Source: Acidobacteriota bacterium
GTDB taxonomy: Bacteria > Acidobacteriota > Terriglobia > Terriglobales > Acidobacteriaceae
Assembly (NCBI GenBank): GCA_016196065.1
Contig: JACPYL010000008.1
Span: 496,001 to 560,000, forward strand
DNA: 64,000 bases
Direction: 5' to 3'
Shown here: positions 24,990-34,608 of the stretch, one piece after another
Position numbering within the stretch: the stretch's first letter is position 1
Layout: the number at the start of each line of letters is the position of its first letter
The notes under the pieces: model-generated
Told to the model about the DNA's origin: nothing
Databases searched by the model: none
The model's input: the letters and a program-made list of their open reading frames with translations, nothing else
Translations under genes and position numbers: made by a program

Positions 24990-27194
24990 ATGACCACGAC
25001 CTCCCTCAACACTCTTTCCCGCGCCGCCTCTTCTTACCTGCGTTCCGCCATGCATCAGCCCATCCGGTGGCACGAGTGGGGTGAAGAGGCATTTGCGGCG
25101 GCGAAGCGGGACAACAAACCGATCCTGCTGGATATTGGCGCGGTCTGGTGTCACTGGTGTCATGTGATGGATCGCGAGTCCTATGACGATCCCGAAGTCG
25201 CGAAGATCGTGAACGAGAACTACATCGCAGTAAAAGTAGATCGCGACGAGCGTCCCGACATTGATGCGCGCTACCAGATCGCAGTGAGTTCGCTGACGGG
25301 ACAAGGCGGCTGGCCGCTCACCGGATTTCTCACGCCTGACGGCAAGCCTTTTTACGGTGGCACCTACTTCCCTCCTCAAGATCAATACGGGCGTCCCAGT
25401 TTTAAGCGGGTGCTGCTATCGATTGCGCAGGCCTATCGAGAAAAGAACGGCGAGGTCGTGGAGCAGGCCAACATGGTCACGAACGCGATCTCCCAGTCGG
25501 AATCGTTCCCCGGCCGAAGCGGCGAGGTCTCTCCCAAGATCATTGACGCGATCGTCGAATCCGCCGTCAAGATGTTCGACGAACGCAATGGCGGATTCGG
25601 CAACGCGCCCAAGTTTTCGCATCCCTCGGCTCTTGATTTGCTGATTGGATACCAGGCTCGCACGGACAGCGAAGCGCTGCGCGATGTCATCGTCATCACG
25701 CTGGAAAAGATGGCGCGCGGCGGAGTCTATGACCAGTTGGCCGGAGGATTCCACCGCTACTCCGTCGATGAGCGATGGATTGTCCCGCACTTCGAGAAGA
25801 TGTGTTACGACAACTCGGAGCTACTCAAGAACTATGTCCATGCCTGGCAGTTAACTGGCAATGCTTTCTTTGCCGATGTCGCGCGCGACATCATTCGTTG
25901 GATGGATGAATGGCTGAGCGATCGCGAGCGCGGAGGCTTCTACGCTTCGCAGGATGCTGACTACTCCATGGAAGATGACGGTGATTACTTCACGTGGACA
26001 CAAGACGAAGCAAAAGCCGCACTGACTTCGGATGAAATGAGAGTAGCGGAACTCCATTTCGACATTGGCGAGATCGGCGAGATGCATCACGATCCCGCGA
26101 AGAATGTGCTCTACATCCGTGCGAACGTGGAGGAAATCGCGCGCCGGCTTGTCGTCGGTGAAGATCGCGTTCGCGGACTGCTGGCGTCCGCCAAAAAGAA
26201 GATGTATGCGGCTCGCCTTACTCGGCCCACGCCTTACATCGACAAGACGATTTATGCGGGATGGAATGCAATGTGCATTTCGGCATACCTGGAAGCGGCG
26301 CGCGTGCTCGAGATCCCGGATGCCATGCACTTTGCGTTGCGCTCGCTGGACCGGTTGCTGAGTGAGGGATGGAGTGGCAAAGCCACGGCACCTGCAACGG
26401 CAGCGGGCGTGGGCGCCCGCTCTACACGTTCGACCACACTCAAGCATGTGATCGCTTACTCCGATCCGAAGGCGGAGCACCGGGATACAGTCGGCGTCCT
26501 CGATGACTACGCGTTCACGGTGATCGCTTGTCTCGACGCCTATGAAGCGACTGCCGACTTGAGCTACTTCAAATTTGCGCGATCGATTGCCGACGCAATG
26601 ATCACGGGCTTTTACGATTCTCAAGCGGGAGGTTTTTTTGACACGACTCCCGCGGAATCAAGCGCATCCGCCGAATCGAACGCGCCGCTTGGCATTCTGG
26701 GCGCGAAGCGCAAGCCATTTCAGGACTCGCCCACGCCTGCAGGCAATCCGGTCGCCGCGATTGCCTTGCTTCGTCTGCACGGTTACACCAACGAAGCTTC
26801 GTATCGCGAACAAGCGGAGCGTACGCTCTCAGTCTTTGCCGGCGGCGCAGAAAAATACGGGATGTTCGCCGCGACCTACGCTCTGGCCGTCGCGCAGAGT
26901 ACGCAGCCCCACACGCAAGTCGTCATCGTCGGACAGGACGAAGCTGCGAATCAACTTCTTCGGACCGCACTCGGTTCCGTCTCATTCGGCAAAGCTGTGC
27001 TGCATCTTTCTGCAACCGGAACCGTCCCGCAAAACTTGCCCCCGGCATTGGCGGAGTCGATTCCGAATCTGCCGGCTTTGCGCGAAGGACGGTCGTTCGC
27101 CGTCGTCTGCTCGGGATTCAGTTGCCAGGCGCCGGTATTCGACGCCGCTGGACTCGCAAGTCAACTGATTGGAATGGCTGTTCAAGGCTCGTAA
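24990..27194 (+). CDS. Thioredoxin-domain protein of the YyaL/SSP411 family (DUF255)
   Basis: 734 residues. An N-terminal thioredoxin-like domain holds DIGAVWCHWCHVMDRESYDD (CxxC redox pair) and TGQGGWPLTGFLTPDGKPF. A long alpha-toroid, six-hairpin glycosidase-like region follows (GGFHRYSVDERWIVPHFEKM, FYASQDADYSMEDDGDYFTW). It begins 17 bp after the peptidase stop, so likely one operon. Family function is unknown. Confidence 0.88.
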   Translation: MTTTSLNTLSRAASSYLRSAMHQPIRWHEWGEEAFAAAKRDNKPILLDIGAVWCHWCHVMDRESYDDPEVAKIVNENYIAVKVDRDERPDIDARYQIAVSSLTGQGGWPLTGFLTPDGKPFYGGTYFPPQDQYGRPSFKRVLLSIAQAYREKNGEVVEQANMVTNAISQSESFPGRSGEVSPKIIDAIVESAVKMFDERNGGFGNAPKFSHPSALDLLIGYQARTDSEALRDVIVITLEKMARGGVYDQLAGGFHRYSVDERWIVPHFEKMCYDNSELLKNYVHAWQLTGNAFFADVARDIIRWMDEWLSDRERGGFYASQDADYSMEDDGDYFTWTQDEAKAALTSDEMRVAELHFDIGEIGEMHHDPAKNVLYIRANVEEIARRLVVGEDRVRGLLASAKKKMYAARLTRPTPYIDKTIYAGWNAMCISAYLEAARVLEIPDAMHFALRSLDRLLSEGWSGKATAPATAAGVGARSTRSTTLKHVIAYSDPKAEHRDTVGVLDDYAFTVIACLDAYEATADLSYFKFARSIADAMITGFYDSQAGGFFDTTPAESSASAESNAPLGILGAKRKPFQDSPTPAGNPVAAIALLRLHGYTNEASYREQAERTLSVFAGGAEKYGMFAATYALAVAQSTQPHTQVVIVGQDEAANQLLRTALGSVSFGKAVLHLSATGTVPQNLPPALAESIPNLPALREGRSFAVVCSGFSCQAPVFDAAGLASQLIGMAVQGS

Positions 27195-27270
27195 CTCACG
27201 TCCTAACGAGCCAGATGTTACATTGCGTGGACCGCAACTCGTGTGTTAGCTTCGACTTGCAGAGGTTCAC

Positions 27271-28092
27271 TTGCGACACACGGTTCCCGCGGGGATGGAC
27301 CGCAAGGAAGCGGAAGCTTACCAGCGGCTGGATCCAGCGCGACTCCCCAAGCATATCGCCATCATCATGGACGGAAACGGACGCTGGGCGCGCCGGCGTC
27401 ATATGCCGCGCGTGGCCGGACACCGTGCCGGAGTCGCAGCCGTGCGTTCCACCGTCGAGACCGCGGCCCGGATCGGTATTCCCGCGTTGACGCTCTATGC
27501 TTTTTCTGAAGAGAACTGGAAGAAGCGTCCCCGGACCGAAGTGGACTTCCTCATGAAACTGCTCTGCCGCTTCCTGAAGGCGGAGATCAAGACTCTCAAC
27601 GCAAATAACATCCGCCTGGAATACATCGGCCGCAAGCATGAATTGCCGGAGTCGGTGCAAGAAGAAATGGAGTACGCCCGCGAGGCCACCAGCCGGAATG
27701 GCGGCATGGTGCTGACGTTGGCGTTGAACTATTCCGCCCGCAGCGAAATCGTCGACGCCTTTCGCTCGATGGCCGAAGCAGCCGCGCGCAATGGCGGCCT
27801 CGAGCACCTCAAAGTCGATGAGCAATTGGTCAGCGAGCATCTTTATACGCGCGGCTTGCCAGATCCTGACCTGGTCGTGCGCACGAGCGGCGAGATGCGG
27901 CTCAGCAACTTCCTGCTCTGGCAACTTGCCTATTCGGAAATTTACGTGACACAAACCCTGTGGCCGGATTTCCGCGGCGTCCAACTTCTGGAAGGCATCG
28001 AAGAATTCCAGAAACGCGAACGGCGCTACGGCGGGCTCGGCAAAGACAAAGAACACGCTCCCGTCCACCCGCACACTGAGGCGAAGCGTTGA
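27271..28092 (+). CDS. uppS: Isoprenyl (undecaprenyl diphosphate) synthase
   Basis: 273 residues from TTG at 27271, five bases after AGAGG. Cis-prenyltransferase motifs: HIAIIMDGNGRWARRR (catalytic Asp), GHRAGVAAVRSTVE, LTLYAFSEENWKKRP, and the C-terminal PDLVVRTSGEMRLSNFLLWQ plus AYSEIYVTQTLWPDF. Makes the C55 lipid carrier for cell-wall synthesis. It overlaps cdsA by 4 bp. Confidence 0.95.
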   Translation: MRHTVPAGMDRKEAEAYQRLDPARLPKHIAIIMDGNGRWARRRHMPRVAGHRAGVAAVRSTVETAARIGIPALTLYAFSEENWKKRPRTEVDFLMKLLCRFLKAEIKTLNANNIRLEYIGRKHELPESVQEEMEYAREATSRNGGMVLTLALNYSARSEIVDAFRSMAEAAARNGGLEHLKVDEQLVSEHLYTRGLPDPDLVVRTSGEMRLSNFLLWQLAYSEIYVTQTLWPDFRGVQLLEGIEEFQKRERRYGGLGKDKEHAPVHPHTEAKR

Positions 28093-28985
28093 TCAAGCGC
28101 ATTGCGACCGCTGTCGTCCTCATACCTCTCGTTCTTCTCCTCGTACTCAAAGCGCCTCTGTACGTGATGGCGATTGTGTCGGGCGGCATCGCGCTCATGG
28201 CGATTGCGGAATTGCTCAAGCTCACCACCCATTACGCAGTGCAACCGCTCTGGCGGCCAACTTACGCGTATGTCTCGCTGTTTTTCCTTTTCGTAATCGT
28301 AGCCGCAGCCAATCGCGTGCCCCTGGTTGAAACCACATCCATGATTTATGGGCTGGCATTGGCAGCGGCTCTCGCACCGTTCGTGTTCCTCACAATTGCG
28401 ATGGGCCGCACGCAACTCGTCACGGGATATCCCGCGGCCGCAGCGTCATCGTTTGCATTCGCCTACATTGCGATTCCGATGGCGCTACTGGTGCAGATCC
28501 GGCAACAACCCGCGGGCGCGATCCTGGTGATCTTCACACTGCTGGTCGTCTGGTCAGGAGACATCTTCGCCTACTTCGTCGGCAAGGCAATTGGCCGCCA
28601 TAAAATGTCTCCGGAGATTAGTCCAAACAAGACCTGGGAAGGCGCAGTGGCGTCCGTAGTTGCCAGCGTCGTGATTGGGACGTTGTGGTTTCAGAACGGC
28701 GCAGCGATCAGCACATGGTTCCTGCAACACGGCCTGATCGAGCGCCGCGACGGCATGTTCGGATTGCAGCAGCCGTCATTGCTTGTGATTGTCGTGCTCT
28801 CCGCAATTGTGAACATCGCGGCGCAACTGGGAGATCTAGTCGAGTCGCTGATTAAGCGCGGCGCGGGAGTGAAAGATTCAGGATCAATCCTTCCAGGCCA
28901 CGGCGGCATGCTCGATCGCGTCGACGCGATGCTGTTCGCGGTGCCAGTCGTGTGGGCTTGGAGCGCCTGGCGTCTGATGCAGTGA
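28089..28985 (+). CDS. cdsA: Phosphatidate cytidylyltransferase
   Basis: 298 residues, about eight helices, from a TTG overlapping the uppS stop (TTGA). CDP-diacylglycerol synthase signature: SPNKTWEGAVASVVAS, then GDLVESLIKRGAGVKDSGS and LPGHGGMLDRVDAMLFAVPV. Makes CDP-diacylglycerol for phospholipid synthesis. Confidence 0.95.
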   Translation: MIKRIATAVVLIPLVLLLVLKAPLYVMAIVSGGIALMAIAELLKLTTHYAVQPLWRPTYAYVSLFFLFVIVAAANRVPLVETTSMIYGLALAAALAPFVFLTIAMGRTQLVTGYPAAAASSFAFAYIAIPMALLVQIRQQPAGAILVIFTLLVVWSGDIFAYFVGKAIGRHKMSPEISPNKTWEGAVASVVASVVIGTLWFQNGAAISTWFLQHGLIERRDGMFGLQQPSLLVIVVLSAIVNIAAQLGDLVESLIKRGAGVKDSGSILPGHGGMLDRVDAMLFAVPVVWAWSAWRLMQ

Positions 28986-29060
28986 GCGCATAGCGAAAGC
29001 AACTGTGGGGGGAACAACAAATAACAAGCCGGAGTCTAGGGTTCGAGCGGCGTTCTGAAC

Positions 29061-29846
29061 ATGTCAGTAACGAAATACATCCGGATCAGCGCCCTTCGAT
29101 TCGCTTTCATACTGGCCGTTGCCTTAACCCTTGGCTGGCTATTCTTGTTTTTGGACTCGTTGCACAAACGCCAGAGGGCAGAACACTTCATCTCCGACTT
29201 GAAATCATTTCCTTTCGCGACCGCTAGCTTTGGAGACGTGCGCTCTCTGATGGATCGCAACGGCGGCACTTCGCTGCAGCAGTTTCCCAATTGGCGACTT
29301 CCTCATATTGGTCTTCCCCACGGTCCTACGCCCACGCTCGTTCCCGAAGGTGGCGGGCCAACTTGCACCGTTCAAGATTGCATTTTTGAAATTCGGATAA
29401 ACCCGCGACCATTAGGGCTTGCACCGAGCTCCCGTGCGGCGATCTTCTTGCGCTCGGTTCTTGCCCATGTGGGCATTCGTCCCTGGGGAGTCTTCGCAAC
29501 TTTTGAAATAAAGAGGGGCCGGCTTGAGCGAAGTCGCACTGAAATTGGTCAAGCGAGTATCAGCGAAATGTCAAATGCGGACGGGTTTCTTGACACGCGG
29601 TTGTACACCGTCGAGTGCGTGTTGGATCACCCGGCCAATCTCGATTCTCGCGATTACGTGGTTGGGCCCCAAGCGAGTAACTTGAACGTCGAGAACTTCC
29701 TCATGTCCCGGTTGGTCCGGCCATCTTCTGAGTCGACCCAAAAAGCATTCGACGTGCACCTCGGCTGCTTTACGACCGTCGCCCGCAGCTGCAATGGATT
29801 CCAGGAACTGGCGCCCTCGGCTTGGGCCGATTACCAAAAACAATAG
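29061..29846 (+). CDS. Hypothetical membrane-anchored protein
   Basis: 261 residues with one N-terminal transmembrane segment (about 11-31, ALRFAFILAVALTLGWLFLF) and a polar remainder that would be extracytoplasmic. It includes PTCTVQDCIFEI and later VLDHPAN. No family recognised. It lies in the segment that separates uppS-cdsA from dxr-rseP-ispG. Confidence 0.5.
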   Translation: MSVTKYIRISALRFAFILAVALTLGWLFLFLDSLHKRQRAEHFISDLKSFPFATASFGDVRSLMDRNGGTSLQQFPNWRLPHIGLPHGPTPTLVPEGGGPTCTVQDCIFEIRINPRPLGLAPSSRAAIFLRSVLAHVGIRPWGVFATFEIKRGRLERSRTEIGQASISEMSNADGFLDTRLYTVECVLDHPANLDSRDYVVGPQASNLNVENFLMSRLVRPSSESTQKAFDVHLGCFTTVARSCNGFQELAPSAWADYQKQ

Positions 29847-29906
29847 GCGAGTTCACTCATCAGTACGCAACGCGAATTTATGAAATTACGGTTGACGCTT
29901 TGGGTT

Positions 29907-31022
29907 CTATCTTCCCTCGAAGCTGACATTCAAGATCGTCCCATCTACTCCCACCAACCATCCCGCTTCCGGATTCGCGAATCCGACTGCCCAGTACCCC
30001 GTCACGCCTGTGAGTGAGAACCACGTAGTCCCTTCATCCGGAGTCCAAGCCGCTCCCCCGTCATTCGCCGTGATCACGACTGCGTGCTCACCCTCGTGGT
30101 GACGTCCACCATGTCCCTGGTGTCCGTGGTTGTCCGCCGGACTCACGTACGCCAGTCCGAAGATGGCTCCCGTCACCGGAGTCGGATTCGTCAGCGTCCA
30201 GGTTTGTCCGCCGTCGTTGGACGTTGCGGTCGACGCGTTGTTGGGATCGCCCGGGTCCAGATCGCCACCGCCGACAATGCCGTGCCACGCGTCACGGAAG
30301 GCTACGCTGAAGCCGCCCGCGCTCGGCGAACTCACCAGTGGAGTGTCATACGCGTTCCAGGTATCCCCGCCGTCGCGCGTCGCCAGAATTCTGGCCACAG
30401 TCGCGCCGCCGGTCGTGATCCAGGCATTTCTCTTGCCCTGCGTCGCGACACAAGTGCCGCTCGATGCAAATGAAAATTCACCCGCCAATGCGGGCGGCAT
30501 GTTGCCGCTGATGTCCAGCCAGTTCGTGCCATCGGTGGTGCGGAGATCGGGAAACACGCCATCCACGGAGTCGCTGTGCGAGATGGCACGATTCGACGAC
30601 CAGAACGCAAAACAATCGTAAAACGCGCCCGGATTCTGATTCTGGAATTGCATCGTCCAGTTCGCGCCGCCATCAGTCGTCTTATAGATGCGGAAGTCAG
30701 TTGGGTTATCGCCGATCGATTGCAGATACGCAACCTTGTCGCTGACGCCCTGCACATCGCGGAATTGCAGCGCCTCGGCCCCCGGCACCACGCCTGCTTT
30801 CCAGTGCCGCCCGCCATCGGTAGTCAACACGAACGTGCCGCCGCGCCCGGAAGCCCACACGATGCGCGAATTTACTGGGCTCACGGCGATCAGGCCTTGC
30901 GTGGTGCCGCTGTTTTGTGGCGTGAGACGAGGCTGATGAACTCTGTGCGAGTCTTGTCCAAAGCTGAGGGTTGCAAGAATAAAGACGGAAACCAGGATCG
31001 CAGCGAACGAGCGTTTCGACAT
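29907..31022 (-). CDS. Secreted Ycf48/BNR-repeat beta-propeller protein
   Basis: 371 residues from the ATG at 31022 (GGGAG upstream). Signal peptide (SFAAILVSVFILATLSFGQ). Repeated BNR/sortilin-like blades: TTDGGRHWKAGVVPG, TTDGGANWTMQFQNQ, TRDGGDTWNAYDTP, SNDGGQTWTLTNPTP, TANDGGAAWTPDEG. A His/Gly-rich loop (HGHQGHGGRHHEGEHAV) is inserted before the last blade and could bind metal. Resembles photosystem II assembly factor Ycf48-like proteins common in non-phototrophs; role unknown. Confidence 0.75.
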   Translation of the reverse strand: MSKRSFAAILVSVFILATLSFGQDSHRVHQPRLTPQNSGTTQGLIAVSPVNSRIVWASGRGGTFVLTTDGGRHWKAGVVPGAEALQFRDVQGVSDKVAYLQSIGDNPTDFRIYKTTDGGANWTMQFQNQNPGAFYDCFAFWSSNRAISHSDSVDGVFPDLRTTDGTNWLDISGNMPPALAGEFSFASSGTCVATQGKRNAWITTGGATVARILATRDGGDTWNAYDTPLVSSPSAGGFSVAFRDAWHGIVGGGDLDPGDPNNASTATSNDGGQTWTLTNPTPVTGAIFGLAYVSPADNHGHQGHGGRHHEGEHAVVITANDGGAAWTPDEGTTWFSLTGVTGYWAVGFANPEAGWLVGVDGTILNVSFEGR

Positions 31023-31177
31023 GACATCTCTCCCGGGGGAAATTTTCACGCGTGGACGGGGAGTATAGGACCGCTCGAGGAGCGTGTCAAATGTGGCGCG
31101 GGGCAGGGAGTCTCACTGTCCCTCGTGTGGGCGCACGTGAAGCCGTGAGGCACGAGCCAGAAGCAACAAGGTTGTTC

Positions 31178-31208
31178 GAAGCCCGCAGCTCGAAGCTCGC
31201 AGCCTCGC
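31178..31208. repeat. AGCTCG word repeat
   Basis: CGAAGCCCGCAGCTCGAAGC and CTCGCAGCCTCGC, closely like 7104-7137, 1632-1650 and 772-799. Confidence 0.55.
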
Positions 31209-31239
31209 TCTCTCCAATCTGCCCTCGAACTATGACCGC

Positions 31240-33018
31240 CTACTCCACGTCACTCAATGCCGCGTTCAATCCCGCGATATCCGCACCCAGATCCTTGCCG
31301 TCCGTGCCTTTATTCTTGTACGGACTGCTCGACTGGAGCGTGTAGTCCCCATCGCCACCACTGTCATATTGCACGAACTTGACAGCATCCACGGTCGCGG
31401 GAAAGAGATTGCCGCTGGGCCAGTCCGACGGTGGAAACGCATCCGGCGTTCCAATCAGCGCGTTGTTCTTGAACGTGGACGTCTTGAAACACTTCTGGAT
31501 TTTCATTTCCGGTGTGCCGTGATACGCGCAACTCTCCCAGCCTCCTCCGGAACTCCACACCGGATACTGACCCGTAGCCACCAGATTGTTGGTAAAGACC
31601 AAGCCGAACATATCGGGATCCTTGATGCTGTTTCCGATCATCAACAGATGCGCTCCGGCATCGGGAAACGCCGTGACATGGTTGATCGTGATGGTATTGA
31701 CCGGATTCCGCGGCCACCCATTCGCGATGATGAACACGTTGCCCTGGCCAAAGTAGTTCTTGCTGATGTCGTCGATCACGACGTCGTGAATACTCCACCG
31801 TTGTCCGGCCAGCGCGGGCGCTCCATTCCCCCCGTTGCCCGATATCGAAGTCTCCAGTTGTATTCCGCTGCCGGAATGGGAAATTCGGGTATAGCGGATG
31901 GTCACATCCGTTACCTGGCACTTTGGACAAACGTTGCCATGACGCGTGTGTTGGTTCTTCGGACTCAGCAGCAGCGCGTATCCCGCCTGCGTAAAGCCTC
32001 CCCAGTTGTTCTCCATCAGGTTCGCTTCCACTAGCACGCGCGTCGCGTTCTTGAGTTCCAGATGATTCTTGGTGGCGAACGACTTCCCGTTCAGGCCCTT
32101 CACTTGTCCCGGGGTGCCGGGCATCCATTGCCACGGTTTAAAGAAATGATTCCGCGTAATTTCGATGTCCGCCGGGGTTAAGGTCGCCGACCCGCCGCCG
32201 AACATCACCGCCTCGCCCGAGGCTTCCAGGAAATTGTGGGAAATCTTGAACGGCCCGTCCTGATGATCGCCGGTACCTCCGCCGATGGCATGCGCGTCGG
32301 TGCACATTCCGTATTCGTTGCAATGGAAATCGCTGAAATAAGAGTCCACCACCGCGGCCTGCGACATCCCGCGCAGCGAAACTCCTAACCTGGTCTCGTC
32401 GCGAACCGTGCCGTGGAACCAGCAGCGGTCGATCACGATGTGATCCGCGACGCCCTTCGGCTCAACTGTGAGCAACACCGGCGCGTCGTGTACACCCGCA
32501 CTGCGCGTCACTTCTAGTCCGATCAACCGGTAGTGATTCGCGCCCTTTTGCAATATGAAGGGGCCATCCACAGGATTCGGATTTTCCACCCGCGCCATAA
32601 CATTTTGCGGATTGCCGCACGCATACGCGGGACGCCCGACGAGTGTCGCGATCCCTGCATAGCACGGGTTCACCCTCTCTCCTTCAGAAGGCAAACTGTC
32701 TGCCGCATCGGTGCGGATAACGATCCAATGATTGTCGTCGCAGCTCTTGGTGGGGAGATCGAAGAGACCGGTAAATACCGCCCCGGCCTGGAGTTCAATC
32801 GTGTCGCCGCAGTGGGCGTTGTTCAAGGCCGTTTGCAGGTTGTCTCCGGCGCGAACCGTAACATGACTTCCCGGGGCCGGCGTTTTGGCCAGCGTACTGA
32901 CAACGGTCGCTCGCGGCAGTTCAGCGGGTCCATCAAACACTCCTGAGGCCTGCGCTGAAGGGACTGAAAGCGCCACACCAGCAATGGCAAACACGAATCG
33001 GGCAAGATAGGATTGCAT
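31240..33018 (-). CDS. Secreted right-handed parallel beta-helix protein
   Basis: 592 residues from the ATG at 33018 (AAGGAG seven bases upstream). Signal peptide (ARFVFAIAGVALSVPSAQAS), then VRAGDNLQTALNNAHCGDTI, a typical pectate-lyase-like cap, and repeated helix rungs (DHIVIDRCWFHGT, FKISHNFLEASGEAVMF, IEITRNHFFKPW, VDVTIRYTRISHSGSGI-type rung near 370). Eleven or so Cys suggest disulfides. Could be a polysaccharide lyase or binding protein; no catalytic residues identified. Confidence 0.7.
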   Translation of the reverse strand: MQSYLARFVFAIAGVALSVPSAQASGVFDGPAELPRATVVSTLAKTPAPGSHVTVRAGDNLQTALNNAHCGDTIELQAGAVFTGLFDLPTKSCDDNHWIVIRTDAADSLPSEGERVNPCYAGIATLVGRPAYACGNPQNVMARVENPNPVDGPFILQKGANHYRLIGLEVTRSAGVHDAPVLLTVEPKGVADHIVIDRCWFHGTVRDETRLGVSLRGMSQAAVVDSYFSDFHCNEYGMCTDAHAIGGGTGDHQDGPFKISHNFLEASGEAVMFGGGSATLTPADIEITRNHFFKPWQWMPGTPGQVKGLNGKSFATKNHLELKNATRVLVEANLMENNWGGFTQAGYALLLSPKNQHTRHGNVCPKCQVTDVTIRYTRISHSGSGIQLETSISGNGGNGAPALAGQRWSIHDVVIDDISKNYFGQGNVFIIANGWPRNPVNTITINHVTAFPDAGAHLLMIGNSIKDPDMFGLVFTNNLVATGQYPVWSSGGGWESCAYHGTPEMKIQKCFKTSTFKNNALIGTPDAFPPSDWPSGNLFPATVDAVKFVQYDSGGDGDYTLQSSSPYKNKGTDGKDLGADIAGLNAALSDVE

Positions 33019-33387
33019 GTCGATACTCCTTGTCATGATTTGCTGCTTCGGAAAGTGATCTCAGGCGTTGGCCATGAGGAGTTGTCGCGATAGTAAGGAA
33101 GCCCGGACCCGCACAGCAAAATTAGTCGGGCACAAAATGCCCATTGTGAGGCGAACACCCTAGAGTGAGTCGGGCACTTCCAACCGACGCTGCGGATTTG
33201 CTCTTGCTCGGTTGTCAAACGATCGTGGGTTGAAACAAATTGTGATCGAAACGAGAAGGAGATCGAGACAGAAACCAGTTGCACCAGTGATGTGACGGTC
33301 CCTGGGTGCCCGCCCCACAACTGCCAATCCCCCTAGCGCCGTCGCACGTCAAATTCCCGTAGAATTAAAGCGCACAGAATTTTCAAA
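33019..33387. other. Non-coding spacer upstream of dxr and beta-helix genes
   Basis: About 370 bp without a supported gene. It should hold both divergent promoters. A small hairpin GGGCA-CAAAA-TGCCC and a repeated AGTCGGGCAC (about 33126 and 33167) are visible. TAGAAT at 33360-33365 is a likely dxr -10 box; no -35 is obvious. Confidence 0.4.
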
Positions 33388-34581
33388 ATGAAACGCATTG
33401 CCATTCTAGGTTCCACCGGATCCATCGGTCGCAGCACGCTGAGTGTGGTCGAGAGTTATCCCGACCGCTTTCAGGTCGCGACGCTGGCTGCAGGCAGCAA
33501 TCTCGATGCCGCACTCGATCAGGCTCGTCGGTGGAAACCAAAAGTCCTTTCGCTAGCCAGCGAACAAAGTGCTGACGCAGTGCGCACCAAACTGCGTGCG
33601 GAGGGCTTGACTGAGATTGAGGTCGTCCACGGTTCAGCCGGGACGGTGCAAGTGGCGACTCATCCGGATGCCGACTTCGTAGTCAGCGCAATCGTTGGCG
33701 TGTCCGGACTGGAAGCAACTTACGAAGCCGTCCGGTCTGGCAAGACGGTTGGACTCGCCAACAAAGAGTGCCTGGTCGTAGCCGGAGAACTAATCGTCGC
33801 CGAAGCCCGCAAGCAGGGGAAACCGTTACTTCCGATTGATAGCGAGCATAACGCCGTCCATCAGTGTCTGCGCGGCGGGCGCATGGAAGAGGTCGAGCGA
33901 ATCTGGCTGACGGCTTCAGGCGGCCCGTTCCTGCACACTCCCAAATCGGCGTTCTCCTCCATTACTGTCGAGCAGGCGCTGAATCATCCCACCTGGAAGA
34001 TGGGAAAAAGGATCACCATCGACTCCGCAACGTTGATGAATAAGGGGTTCGAGGTGATCGAGGCTTGCCGCCTGTTCGACGTGCCTCCCGGTCAGGTGCA
34101 AGTCCTTGTGCATCCACAGTCTACGATCCATTCCATGGTCGAATTCGTCGATGGCAGCCTGCTTGCACAAGTCTCTGTGACCGACATGCGCCTGCCCATT
34201 TTGTATGCCTTGACCTACCCGGAGCGTATCCCATCGGACCTGCGCTTCCCGGTCATGGACCTGCGGCATCTCGATTTCTGCCCCCCGGATGTGGCTAAAT
34301 TCCCTTGTCTACGTTTGGCTTACGAAGCAGCGGAGGCGGGCGGGGCGAAAACCATCGCCCTGAACGCGGCCGATGAAGTCGCAGTAGCGGCGTTCTTGGA
34401 TGAGCGAATCGGGTTTGAAGACATTCCCCGGATCATCGAGGACGTGATGTCTGCAACTCCGGCGGGGCGGTTGGAATCTATCCCTAGAGTGCTTGCTTTG
34501 GATATCGAAGCCCGCGAGGCGGCGCAGGAAATGGTCAGGCAGCGAAGCCGTTCGGACTCGCCCGTGCGTGCTATTCCGTAA
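33388..34581 (+). CDS. dxr: 1-deoxy-D-xylulose 5-phosphate reductoisomerase
   Basis: 397 residues. NADPH site IAILGSTGSIGRSTLSVVE, VGLANKECLVVAGELI, metal/substrate residues in PIDSEHNAVHQC, WLTASGGPF and ATLMNKGFEVIEA. Second step of the non-mevalonate isoprenoid pathway. Starts a dxr-rseP-ispG run; 27 bp to rseP. Confidence 0.96.
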   Translation: MKRIAILGSTGSIGRSTLSVVESYPDRFQVATLAAGSNLDAALDQARRWKPKVLSLASEQSADAVRTKLRAEGLTEIEVVHGSAGTVQVATHPDADFVVSAIVGVSGLEATYEAVRSGKTVGLANKECLVVAGELIVAEARKQGKPLLPIDSEHNAVHQCLRGGRMEEVERIWLTASGGPFLHTPKSAFSSITVEQALNHPTWKMGKRITIDSATLMNKGFEVIEACRLFDVPPGQVQVLVHPQSTIHSMVEFVDGSLLAQVSVTDMRLPILYALTYPERIPSDLRFPVMDLRHLDFCPPDVAKFPCLRLAYEAAEAGGAKTIALNAADEVAVAAFLDERIGFEDIPRIIEDVMSATPAGRLESIPRVLALDIEAREAAQEMVRQRSRSDSPVRAIP

Positions 34582-34608
34582 AACAGATTTGGGAGTAATC
34601 TAAATTTT

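Noticed and set aside
27196-28074. 292-residue open frame antisense to uppS
   Set aside because: Shadow of the uppS codons in a high-GC gene; no ribosome binding site or family resemblance, while uppS motifs are unmistakable.
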